Source: Nocardia terrae
GTDB taxonomy: Bacteria; Actinomycetota; Actinomycetes; Mycobacteriales; Mycobacteriaceae
Length of the DNA stretch: 64,000 bases
Assembly: GCF_009760405.1 (NCBI RefSeq)
Contig: NZ_WRPP01000008.1
Coordinates: forward strand, 124,001 to 188,000
Reading direction: 5' to 3'
Numbering within the stretch: the stretch's first letter is position 1; each line of letters starts with the position of its first letter. The translations under genes and the position numbers were made by a program. Below the pieces are notes generated by a model. It saw nothing but the letters and a program-made list of their open reading frames with translations, was not told the origin of the DNA and made no database searches. Shown here piece by piece: positions 24,876-32,113 of the stretch.

Positions 24876-26020
24876 GAACGACGCTCCCAGTAGGCCGGGC
24901 CGAGGGGCTCGATGAAGTCGTGCTGGGCGACCAGGTAGCCATCGGCGTTGACGGTGATCGGCAGCTGCGGCAGTGCACGCGCGGCCGGACCGAAGACCGG
25001 CTTACCCCATTCGACAGCCGAGAACTGCGACTGGTGGCAGGGGCACAGGATCCGGTTGGTCTGCTGCTCGAACAGCGAGGTGGGGCAGCCGAGGTGGGTG
25101 CAGATCTTCGAGTAGGCGAAGTAGTCGCCGTAGTTGAAGCTCTCCTGGCCCTTGCGCTTGATGGCGGTCTCGGCGTCCTTGGTGCGCAGGCGGATCAACA
25201 TGACCGCGTTGCGGATGCCGCGCAGCGACTCGAGGGTCTTGTGCTCGTCACCGCGCCAGGATTCCTTCCAGGGGAAGACGGTTTCCATGGCGCCCGCGTC
25301 CAGGTCCTCCGGCTTGACGAGGACGATGTCCTCGGGACGGCCGGTGTCGCGGCGCAGGAAGACGGTCTCGCCCGGGTAGTCCGGGGTCCAGCCCGAGACC
25401 CACAGCGGCGACTTGTCGCGCTTGGCCCACGGGTTCTTGATCATGCCGCCGATGAAGACGAGGCCCGCGCCGACGCCCAGCAGGCCCGCGCCCAGACCCG
25501 CGGTGCGGGTGATGAGCTTGCGGCGGCCCAGGGTGGAGGTCTCGCCGGCGTCCATCAGCTGCGCGACCAGGGTGCGGCGGTCGACCTCCTTGGACGTGCC
25601 GTCGTGGCGGTCCTGGATGGAGATCTCGGCCGGGATGAAGTGCTTGCGGATCAGCACGACCGCGATGCCGATGGCCAGCACGGCGATGCCGAGCGTGATG
25701 CCGTACAGCGGCGTGGTCAGCGTGTACTGGCCGTTGCCGTCCTGGTGCCGGCCCTTGTACTCCCAGGGCCAGAACAGGTAGATGCCGATCAGCGCGGCGG
25801 CCGAGATGGCCGAGATGCCGAACCACATGGCGACGCGGCGCTCGGCGCGCTTCTCGGCGCGGGTGCCCTCGACCGGCCAGCGGGGGGCGCGGTAGGCGAC
25901 GTCGACGCCGTCGAGCTCGGTACCGAGCTTGACCAGCTCGTCGCGCGACATGGCGTCGAGCTGCTCATCGGTGGGGTCAGTGGGGTTGTCCCCCATGCTG
26001 TTTCGCTCCTGTTCGCTCAT
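24872..26020 (-). CDS. qcrA: cytochrome bc1 complex Rieske iron-sulfur subunit QcrA
   Basis: A 382-residue Rieske protein with the actinobacterial three-helix N-terminus (helices near MWFGISAISAAALIGIYLFW, GITLGIAVLAIGIAVVLI and AGLGAGLLGVGAGLVFIGGM) and the 2Fe-2S fold at the C-terminus: CTHLGCP and CPCHQSQF. ATG at 26020 overlaps the qcrC stop (ATGA); an in-frame GTG at 26038 would run into qcrC and is less likely. It is part of the ctaE-qcrC-qcrA-qcrB run. Confidence 0.95.
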   Translation of the reverse strand: MSEQERNSMGDNPTDPTDEQLDAMSRDELVKLGTELDGVDVAYRAPRWPVEGTRAEKRAERRVAMWFGISAISAAALIGIYLFWPWEYKGRHQDGNGQYTLTTPLYGITLGIAVLAIGIAVVLIRKHFIPAEISIQDRHDGTSKEVDRRTLVAQLMDAGETSTLGRRKLITRTAGLGAGLLGVGAGLVFIGGMIKNPWAKRDKSPLWVSGWTPDYPGETVFLRRDTGRPEDIVLVKPEDLDAGAMETVFPWKESWRGDEHKTLESLRGIRNAVMLIRLRTKDAETAIKRKGQESFNYGDYFAYSKICTHLGCPTSLFEQQTNRILCPCHQSQFSAVEWGKPVFGPAARALPQLPITVNADGYLVAQHDFIEPLGPAYWERRS

Positions 26021-26877
26021 GACCGGGAACCGATCCACATCGCGGAACCGACCAGGGCCACGATGCCGACGACCCAGATGGCCAGACCCTCGGTGGCGGG
26101 ACCGAAGCCGCCGAGGCCGTAGCCGCCCTCGGACTTGGTCTCCATGCGGTCCTTGATGTACGCGACGATGTCCTTCTTCTCTTCCGGCGTCAGCTGCCGG
26201 TCGGAGAACTTGGGCATGTTCTGCGGGCCGGTGAGCATGGCCAGGTAGATCTGCTGCTCGGTGGCCTCCTGCAGCGGCGGCGCGAACTTGCCGGACGACA
26301 GCGCGCCACCCTTGCCGGTGAAGTTGTGGCAGGACGCGCAGTTCATGCGGAACAGCTCGCCACCGCGGCCGAGGTCACGATCCGCGACGATGGACTCCGA
26401 GGCGACCTCACCGTTGCTGTCGCGCAGCACGGTCGGACCGCCGCCCTGGGACTCGACGAACGCGCCGAGCGCGTCGGTCTGGTGCGCGTCGAACTTCGGG
26501 GGCTTGCGCTGGATCTGCGCCTCGTTGCGGGCGGCTGGCATGCGGCCGGTGGAGACCTGGAAGTAGACCGCGGCCTCACCGACGCCGATCAGGCTGGGAC
26601 CGCGATCCTGGACGCCCTGCAGGTTGGCACCGTGGCAGGTGACGCAGGAGGTGTCGTAGATCTGCTTGCCCTCGCGGATCAGCGCGGACTGGTCCTCTTT
26701 AGCGGTCGCGACCTGAGCCTGCGGGGTCAGGGCCGACGCCGCGAAGCCGGCTCCGACGAGGCCCATCAGGAGAACCACGGCGCCGACCAGCCGCCGGCGT
26801 GTGCGGCGCTGCTTGCGGATCTTGGTGGCCTGGCCGATCCCCTCGGGATCTGGCGCTGACGGGGGAGATGAACTCAT
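26017..26877 (-). CDS. qcrC: dihaem cytochrome c subunit QcrC
   Basis: A 286-residue membrane-anchored dihaem c-type cytochrome of the bcc complex, which hands electrons directly to cytochrome aa3 because these bacteria have no soluble cytochrome c. An N-terminal helix (LVGAVVLLMGLVGAGFAASA), two CxxCH haem sites (SCVTCHGANL and NCASCHNFTG), and a C-terminal anchor (GLAIWVVGIVALVGSAMWI) are seen. ATG at 26877 has AAAGGGA upstream. Confidence 0.95.
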   Translation of the reverse strand: MSSSPPSAPDPEGIGQATKIRKQRRTRRRLVGAVVLLMGLVGAGFAASALTPQAQVATAKEDQSALIREGKQIYDTSCVTCHGANLQGVQDRGPSLIGVGEAAVYFQVSTGRMPAARNEAQIQRKPPKFDAHQTDALGAFVESQGGGPTVLRDSNGEVASESIVADRDLGRGGELFRMNCASCHNFTGKGGALSSGKFAPPLQEATEQQIYLAMLTGPQNMPKFSDRQLTPEEKKDIVAYIKDRMETKSEGGYGLGGFGPATEGLAIWVVGIVALVGSAMWIGSRS

Positions 26878-26961
26878 CTGTGTCCCTTTGGAGTAGACGG
26901 AACCGACTTGTACAAGCTGTGGTCGCCGACGCGGGGCTGGATGCATCGGCCGTGTCCGGTG

Positions 26962-27573
26962 CTAGCGGACGAAGTAGATCGTGGCGAAGAGGCCGATCCA
27001 GACGATGTCGACGAAGTGCCAGTAGTACGAGACGACGATCGCCGCCGTGGCCTGCGCCGGGGTGAACTTGCTGAGCTTGGTGCGCACCAGCAGGAAGATG
27101 AAGGCGATGAGACCACCGATGACGTGCAGACCGTGGAAGCCGGTGGTGATGAAGAACACCGAGCCGTACACGCTGCTCGAGATCGAGGTGCCCTCGGAGT
27201 AGAGGCCGTGGTACTCGGTGGCCTGACCGGCGACGAAGAACGCGCCCATGATGAAGGTCAGCACGTACCAGCGGCGCAGCCCGAACACGTCACCGCGCTC
27301 GGCCGCGAACACACCCATCTGGCAGGTGAAGGACGAGGCAACCAGCACGCAGGTGACGGGCACGGCCAGCTTCATGTTGAGCTCGGTCGGCTCCGGCGGC
27401 CAGTTTCCGTGCGCCTGCGCGCGAGCAACGAAGTACATGGCGAACAGGCCGGCGAAGAACATCAGCTCGCTCGACAGCCAGATGATGGTACCGACGCTGA
27501 CCATGTTGGGCCGGTTCAGCGAATGCACACGCTGGGTAATGGCCGATCCTGGGGTCCCTACTGCGGTCGTCAC
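26962..27573 (-). CDS. ctaE: cytochrome c oxidase subunit III (CtaE)
   Basis: The 203-residue subunit III of the aa3-type oxidase. Five membrane helices fit the actinobacterial short form; motifs include NMVSVGTIIWLSSELMFFAGLF and GFHGLHVIGGLIAF. It lies first in the minus-strand run with qcrCAB, as in M. tuberculosis Rv2193-Rv2196, so bcc and aa3 subunits are co-expressed. A 15-bp palindrome (27590-27604) sits 17 nt above the start codon. Confidence 0.95.
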   Translation of the reverse strand: MTTAVGTPGSAITQRVHSLNRPNMVSVGTIIWLSSELMFFAGLFAMYFVARAQAHGNWPPEPTELNMKLAVPVTCVLVASSFTCQMGVFAAERGDVFGLRRWYVLTFIMGAFFVAGQATEYHGLYSEGTSISSSVYGSVFFITTGFHGLHVIGGLIAFIFLLVRTKLSKFTPAQATAAIVVSYYWHFVDIVWIGLFATIYFVR

Positions 27574-27589
27574 GCCGGTAAGTATGACT

Positions 27590-27604
27590 TGTCGTAGTAC
27601 GACA
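27590..27604. promoter_or_regulatory. 15-bp palindrome upstream of ctaE
   Basis: TGTCGTAGTACGACA, a perfect palindrome with one central base, lies 17-31 nt before the ctaE start, in the position of a promoter or repressor site. A related half site (TCGTCGTACG) occurs about 40 bp further upstream. Confidence 0.4.
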
Positions 27605-27743
27605 GGCGTAGCGGGGTACGAAAGTTCGTCGTACGTGTCGGAAAGCCCAGGGCGAGCGAGCGTCTCGCGGGGGCTCTCGGCGTGTCACGGTGGAGCCTAG
27701 ATTGCGCAGGTAAGAGGAAGCTGAGCCGTGCTGAGAGGGTCTT

Positions 27744-28157
27744 ATGAGTGTCAAATCGTGGTGGCGACGGCTGCTCGGGCGGAGCGCGACAACGGAACTG
27801 GATCCGGCGCGCCCGGATCTGGTGGTGGTGGCGTCGAGTTTCGATGACGCCGAGGCCTGTTCAACGGCACTGGGCAAGGCGCTCGACTGGACCGCCGACC
27901 AGCCCGTGGTGCTCCGCCATCACCTGCGAGTGCCTGCCGCACAGGTGAATGCGGTGCAAGTCATTGCCGCGCAGATCGGCTATGACACCGCCGCGGTCGG
28001 TGAATCCGACCCCGTGAAGCTGGTCCTGCAGCGGGTGCAGGTTCTCGACGCTCTGCACTGCTCGCAGGAGCGTTCCCGCATTACCGCCATAGCCCACCGT
28101 CATGACGGCGACGTGCTGGGCTGGGATGCGTTGCAGCCCGCGGAGCCGGGCCGGTAG
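27744..28157 (+). CDS. conserved hypothetical protein
   Basis: A 137-residue soluble protein with strong coding bias and an evident start (ATG preceded by GAGAGG). It opens with a basic amphipathic stretch (SVKSWWRRLLGRSA), then an alternating helix/strand pattern (DLVVVASSFDDAEACSTALGKAL). No domain is recognised. It sits divergently from ctaE and 65 bp before trpD, and its stop codon is the first base triplet of repeat copy A. It may share a transcript with trpD. Confidence 0.65.
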   Translation: MSVKSWWRRLLGRSATTELDPARPDLVVVASSFDDAEACSTALGKALDWTADQPVVLRHHLRVPAAQVNAVQVIAAQIGYDTAAVGESDPVKLVLQRVQVLDALHCSQERSRITAIAHRHDGDVLGWDALQPAEPGR

Positions 28158-28197
28158 GGGTTCGGGGGTCGAAGACCCCTGAGAGTCCCGAGAGTCG
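28155..28197 (+). repeat. GGGG-hairpin intergenic repeat, copy A
   Basis: AGGGGTTCGGGGGTC...GACCCCTGAGAG...CGAGAGT. This is the diverged member of a three-copy family with B (41968-42007) and C (57227-57266). It lies between the hypothetical gene and trpD. The first half can fold as a GGGGGTC/GACCCC hairpin. Confidence 0.6.
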
Positions 28198-28222
28198 GGG
28201 TCTCCGCACTAGAGTTGCCCCC

Positions 28223-29278
28223 ATGAGTGCGCGCAGCTGGCGAGAAATTCTCGGCATCCTCACCGACGGCAACGACCTGTCCCTGGATGAGGCCGCGTGG
28301 GCGATGAACGAGATCTTCACCGACAACGCCACCTCCGCGCAGATCGCCGCCTTCGGCGTGGCCCTGAAGATGAAGGGCCCGACCCCGACCGAGCTGAACG
28401 GCCTGGCCAGCGGCATGCTCTCGCACGCCCGGCGGGTCGAGCTCGAGGGTCCGGCGATCGATATCGTCGGCACCGGCGGTGATCGCTCGGGCAGCGTGAA
28501 CATCTCCACCATGTCCTCGATCGTGGTGGCGGCCAGCGGGATTCCGGTGGTCAAGCACGGCAACCGGGCGGCCTCCTCCAAGAGCGGCGGCGCGGATGTG
28601 CTGGAGGCGCTGGGCGTGAAGATCGCGCTCGGCCCGCGGTCGGTGGCCGAATGCGTGCGGCAGACCGGGATCGGCTTCTGCTTCGCACCGGTGTTCCATC
28701 CCTCGCTGCGCTACGCCAGCAAGGCGCGCGGTGAGATCGGCATTCCGACGGTCTTCAATATCCTGGGCCCGCTGACCAATCCGGCCCAGCCGGGCGCGGG
28801 CCTGATCGGCTGCGCCTTCCCCGATCTGGTGCCGGTGATCGCGGGCGTGTTCGCCGAGCGCGGCGCGTCGGCGCTGGTGGTGCGCGGCAATGACGGCCTG
28901 GACGAGATCACCACCGCCGACACCACCGACGTGTGGGTGGTCGCGGGCGGCCTGCGGCACGAAACCACCGTCGACCCAACCGAACTCGGCATCGAGCGGG
29001 TGGATCCGTCGGCGCTGCGCGGCGGCGACGCGGAGATGAACGCGGTGATCGCCCGCAATATGTTCGCCGGGGATCCGGGCCCGGTGCGCGACGCGGTGCT
29101 GCTGAACTCGGCGGCGGCGCTGGTGGCCTACGACCTGCGCCCGGAGGAGGTCGAGTTCGATCTGCACGCCAAGCTGGCCGTGGCCCTGAAGCGGGTGGCC
29201 GAGACCGTCGATTCCGGCGCCGCCTCGGCGCTGCTGGAACGCTGGGTCACCGTCTCCAACGAACTCGACGCGAATTAG
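28223..29278 (+). CDS. trpD: anthranilate phosphoribosyltransferase
   Basis: The 351-residue enzyme joining anthranilate and PRPP in tryptophan synthesis. PRPP-site motif VGTGGDRSGSVNISTMSS (near residue 84), the KHGNRAASSKSGGADVLEALG loop pair and the late GNDGLDEIT are all present. It is in the Rv2192 position beside ctaE. It converges on a trpF-like gene, the two stops sharing TTAG (29275-29278). Confidence 0.95.
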   Translation: MSARSWREILGILTDGNDLSLDEAAWAMNEIFTDNATSAQIAAFGVALKMKGPTPTELNGLASGMLSHARRVELEGPAIDIVGTGGDRSGSVNISTMSSIVVAASGIPVVKHGNRAASSKSGGADVLEALGVKIALGPRSVAECVRQTGIGFCFAPVFHPSLRYASKARGEIGIPTVFNILGPLTNPAQPGAGLIGCAFPDLVPVIAGVFAERGASALVVRGNDGLDEITTADTTDVWVVAGGLRHETTVDPTELGIERVDPSALRGGDAEMNAVIARNMFAGDPGPVRDAVLLNSAAALVAYDLRPEEVEFDLHAKLAVALKRVAETVDSGAASALLERWVTVSNELDAN

Positions 29279-29811
29279 CCCTCGGTGGCCCGGAGGAAGT
29301 CCCGCATGGCGTCGAAACTCTTGACGCCCGGGGCGAGTTCGACCGAGCTGGAGACGTCGACGCCGTAGGGCCGGTGGGCCTCGATGACCCCGGCGACATT
29401 GCCGGCGCTGAGGCCGCCGGCGAGGACGACCTTGCCGGGCACCGTGTCGAGCCAGTCCGGGAATTCGGCGAAGACGCCCGAGCCGGTGCTGGCGTCGTAG
29501 AAGAAGTACTCGCTGCGCTGTTCCGGGGCGGGTGCGGCGGCCGAGCAGTAGGCGAGGTTCGGCAGGGCGGTCCAGTTGTAGAGCTGGACGACGTCGAAGT
29601 CGTCGATGACCGCTTCCACCTCGGTCTTGTCGAAGGCGACGACGAAGCTGCGGATCCGGCCGCGCGCGTGGGCGGCCAGCTCCCGGGCCCGGGCGGGCTC
29701 GACGTAGCGCTTGCTCTTGGTCGTGCCCACCACGCCGATGGCGGAATAGCCGAGCTCGACGGCCCAGTCGATCTGTTCCTCGGTGGTCAGTCCGCACACC
29801 TTCACGAACAT
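29275..29811 (-). CDS. trpF: phosphoribosylanthranilate isomerase-like protein (TrpF)
   Basis: A 178-residue (beta/alpha)8 protein that reads as TrpF, the step after TrpD: MFVKVCGLTTEEQIDWAVE (catalytic Cys in KVCGLT), FFYDASTGSG (likely the catalytic Asp strand), VVLAGGLSAGNV and GVDVSSSVE (phosphate-binding loops). It is short for the family (about 200), and the second-strand GFVF..SPR motif reads GVVGTTKSKRYV. Most actinobacteria use the bifunctional PriA instead of TrpF. ATG at 29811 is chosen; the frame is open to 30045 without support. It could also have drifted to another substrate. Confidence 0.75.
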   Translation of the reverse strand: MFVKVCGLTTEEQIDWAVELGYSAIGVVGTTKSKRYVEPARARELAAHARGRIRSFVVAFDKTEVEAVIDDFDVVQLYNWTALPNLAYCSAAAPAPEQRSEYFFYDASTGSGVFAEFPDWLDTVPGKVVLAGGLSAGNVAGVIEAHRPYGVDVSSSVELAPGVKSFDAMRDFLRATEG

Positions 29812-29906
29812 GTATTCCCGCTCTTTCCTCTGAGTGTCCTGAGAGTTCGGACCACCCAGCTGTGTGTTTGCCATTCGGATTGTCACAACGGCGTTACAGT
29901 TTCGAC

Positions 29907-30215
29907 ATGCGATACGGAGTGGTGCTGCCCGGCCTGGTGGCCGTGTTCCTAGGCATCGGCATCCCGGTGGCCGCGGCGCATTTCGCCCATACGGAGTCCG
30001 CTGAACCCGGCAGTCTGAGCGTGGACGGCCGCAGCTACGGCACACCCGACGACTGCGTGACCATCCGCAGTGTCCCGCATCGCCTCTCCGTCGACAACGA
30101 GACCGCGCTGCGGGCCCGGGTGTATCTGTTCCCCGGCTGCAAGGGCGGCGTCACACACATCATCGAGCCGGGGCACACCGGCACCGCCCTGGGCGCGTCG
30201 GTTCAGACCCGCTGA
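29907..30215 (+). CDS. small secreted hypothetical protein
   Basis: A 102-residue protein starting with a hydrophobic signal sequence (VVLPGLVAVFLGIGIPVAAA, then HFAH). The mature part holds two cysteines (DDCVTIRS and PGCKGGVTH) that could form a disulfide. No family is recognised. The start is placed at ATG 29907 because the signal peptide begins there. It is transcribed divergently from trpF. Confidence 0.55.
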   Translation: MRYGVVLPGLVAVFLGIGIPVAAAHFAHTESAEPGSLSVDGRSYGTPDDCVTIRSVPHRLSVDNETALRARVYLFPGCKGGVTHIIEPGHTGTALGASVQTR

Positions 30216-30236
30216 CCCGGGCGGTGTCCGGCCGGG

Positions 30237-30512
30237 CTATTCGCCGATCGAGAAACCGGCCTCCACGTCCGCGCGTGAGTACGACTTGAAGGCGATGTGG
30301 GTGGCGGTGCGCAGCACGCCGGGGGTCTTGTTGATGCGGCCGGTGACCACCTCGGCGATCTCCTCGTGGTCGCGCACCCGCACGACGGCGATCAGGTCCA
30401 CGTCCCCCGCGCACGAGTAGACCTCGGCCACGCCCTTGATGTCGGCGAGTTCCTGCGCGGTCTCGGGGATCCGATCCGGCTCGGCGGAGATCAGCACAAT
30501 CGCGGTAATCAT
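30237..30512 (-). CDS. stand-alone Lrp/AsnC-type RAM domain protein
   Basis: A 91-residue protein made only of the Lrp/AsnC effector-binding (RAM) domain: ITAIVLISAEPDRIPETAQE, GVAEVYSCAGDVDLIAVVRV and RTATHIAFKSYS. There is no HTH, so it cannot bind DNA alone. Such SraA-like proteins bind amino acids and may modulate full-length regulators. A position near trpD/trpF hints at amino-acid sensing, but this is inference. Confidence 0.8.
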   Translation of the reverse strand: MITAIVLISAEPDRIPETAQELADIKGVAEVYSCAGDVDLIAVVRVRDHEEIAEVVTGRINKTPGVLRTATHIAFKSYSRADVEAGFSIGE

Positions 30513-30538
30513 GCGCCCAACTCTAGGTGATCGCCGTG

Positions 30539-30994
30539 TCAGTCCGGGATCGACTCGGTGTGGTCGATCGGGCCGCCCAGCAGTTCGGCGGCGGCGCGGT
30601 GGATCTTTTCCAGCGCCGACATCAGGTGCTTTCGCTCCGCGTCGGTGAGGTCGGCGGTGACCTTGTCCGACAGCGCCTTCCGATCGGCCTCGACGGGCTC
30701 GCGGAGTTCGCGCCCGAGGTCGGTGAGCCAGAGCCGGACCAGGCGGTTGTCCTTGTCGTCACGACGGCGGGTGAGCAAGCCCGCGGCGGTCATGCGGGTG
30801 GCCATCTTCACCACGGTCGGGGTGGTGACGTTCAGGGCGGCGGCCATCTCCCCCGGCGTGCGGCCGTCGCGCTCCCAGAGCACGGCCAGCACGTGATTCT
30901 GGCCGAGGTGCAGGCCGAGGCGGCGCATATCGCGATCGGCCAAGGCGCGCAAGGCTTTCGAGGTGCGGCCGTGCAGGTCGAGGAAGTCGGACAC
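30539..30994 (-). CDS. MarR-family transcriptional regulator
   Basis: A 151-residue winged-helix regulator (GEMAAALNVTTPTVVKMATR recognition helix; LLTRRRDDKDNRLVRLWLTD wing). GTG at 30994 is preferred because GGAGG lies 4 nt upstream; an in-frame ATG at 31030 is the alternative. It is divergent from an NmrA-like gene, and a perfect 10-bp inverted repeat fills the gap (31038-31068), so it probably represses both genes until a ligand, likely a phenolic or quinone-type compound, binds. Confidence 0.85.
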   Translation of the reverse strand: MSDFLDLHGRTSKALRALADRDMRRLGLHLGQNHVLAVLWERDGRTPGEMAAALNVTTPTVVKMATRMTAAGLLTRRRDDKDNRLVRLWLTDLGRELREPVEADRKALSDKVTADLTDAERKHLMSALEKIHRAAAELLGGPIDHTESIPD

Positions 30995-31037
30995 TGAGCC
31001 TCCGGTCGGGTGCGGATGGGTATTGACCATCGATCGC

Positions 31038-31068
31038 TAGCCGTCTAACGTTTTTCGGTAGACGGCTA
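31038..31068. promoter_or_regulatory. MarR operator candidate
   Basis: TAGCCGTCTA (31038-31047) and TAGACGGCTA (31059-31068) form a perfect 10-bp inverted repeat with an 11-bp spacer; the half-site centres are 21 bp apart, two helical turns. It sits between the divergent MarR and NmrA-like genes. Confidence 0.7.
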
Positions 31069-31084
31069 ACGATCTGGAGATGTC

Positions 31085-31936
31085 ATGTTACTGCTCACCG
31101 GAGCGACCGGGAACATCGGCCGCGAACTCACCCGCGTCCTCGACGCCGAATCCCTCGAATTCCGTGCCCTCGTCCGCGATTCCGCGCGGGCCCGAACCCT
31201 GCCCGCACGCGCCGAACTCGTGCCGGGCGATCTCGACGATCCAGCGAGCCTGGAGCGGGCCATGCTCGGCGTGGACCGCCTGTTCCTACTGGTCCCCGGC
31301 ATCGGGCTCGATCACACCCGAGCGCTCCTGCGCGCCGCCGGGCAGGCGGGGGTGGGCCGGATCGTGATGATCTCCTCGGCCCACGTGCTGGTCGAGCCGC
31401 TGCCCGCCATGGGCAGCTGGCACCACGCACGCGAGAACCTGGTGCGCGAGAGCGGAATTCCGTTCACGATCCTGCGCCCGGGCGGCTATATGTCCAACGC
31501 CCTGGAGTGGATTCCGAAGCTGCGCGCCGGCGACCCGGTCCTGGACCCGTCGGGCCCGGGCCGCTTCGCCCCGATCGATCCCGCCGATATCGCGGCCGTG
31601 GCGGCCGTCTGCCTGACCGAGCCCGGCCACACCGGCGCCGCCTATCACCTCACCGGACCGGAGAGCCTGACGCTCGGCGAGCAGGTCGCGATCCTGTCCC
31701 GAACCCTGGACCGGGACATCAAGATTCGCGAGGTCGCCACCCCGGAGGAGGCGGTCGCCGCCCGCTACCCCAACGGCGCTCCCCCGCGCCTGGCCGAGGC
31801 GATCGTCGAGGGCTTCGCCCTCATGCGCGCCGACGCCGTCGGCGCCCGCACCGGCACGGTGGCCGAACTGCTGGGCCGCCCGCCGCGCACCTTCGCCGAA
31901 TGGTGCGACGCCCACCGCGCGGCGTTCACCGACTGA
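31085..31936 (+). CDS. NmrA-like NAD(P)-binding protein (atypical SDR)
   Basis: A 283-residue Rossmann protein of the NmrA/QOR2 group: LLLTGATGNIGRELTRVL (nucleotide-binding GxxGxxG), RALVRDSARA and ILRPGGYMSN. It lacks the classical YxxxK pair, as usual in this group, so it may be an NAD(P)H:quinone reductase-like enzyme or a redox sensor. The start has GGAG 6 nt upstream. Pairing with a divergent MarR gene suggests inducible detoxification of quinones or electrophiles. Confidence 0.8.
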   Translation: MLLLTGATGNIGRELTRVLDAESLEFRALVRDSARARTLPARAELVPGDLDDPASLERAMLGVDRLFLLVPGIGLDHTRALLRAAGQAGVGRIVMISSAHVLVEPLPAMGSWHHARENLVRESGIPFTILRPGGYMSNALEWIPKLRAGDPVLDPSGPGRFAPIDPADIAAVAAVCLTEPGHTGAAYHLTGPESLTLGEQVAILSRTLDRDIKIREVATPEEAVAARYPNGAPPRLAEAIVEGFALMRADAVGARTGTVAELLGRPPRTFAEWCDAHRAAFTD

Positions 31937-31944
31937 ATCTCTTG

Positions 31945-32019
31945 CGCCAGTAACGGGATTCGAACCCGTGGTCTCTTCCTTGACGGGGAAGCGAGGACTC
32001 CGGACTCCTCCACACCGGC
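31945..32019 (-). tRNA. tRNA-Asp (anticodon GUC) with non-canonical C33
   Basis: A 75-nt cloverleaf folds completely. The acceptor is GCCGGTG/TACTGGC (7 pairs, two G-U), with U8 and G9. The D stem is GAGG/CCTC with loop AGTCCGGAGT (A14, G15, G18G19). The anticodon stem is CTTCC/GGAAG with loop CCGTCAA, the variable loop AGACC, the T stem ACGGG/CCCGT with loop TTCGAAT, and G73. CCA is not encoded. The anticodon GUC and G73 fit aspartate. Two universal positions are off: U33 is C, and position 21 is U instead of A. It may be a second, divergent tRNA-Asp or a decaying one. Confidence 0.75.
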
Positions 32020-32113
32020 TGGACCACCCCACGACCTGCGCGCCAGGGCGTCGGTGGCGACGAGAACAGTAACGACCCCGCGCCGAAAGCGAAACCGATT
32101 TTCCGGCGAGGGA

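Noticed and set aside
28155..28197. Terminator for the hypothetical gene before trpD
   Set aside because: The hairpin belongs to the repeat family also seen at gene starts, so it is described as a repeat; a terminator role remains possible.
31930..32040. Integrated element at the tRNA gene
   Set aside because: No integrase, duplicated tRNA 3' end or shift in composition is visible nearby.
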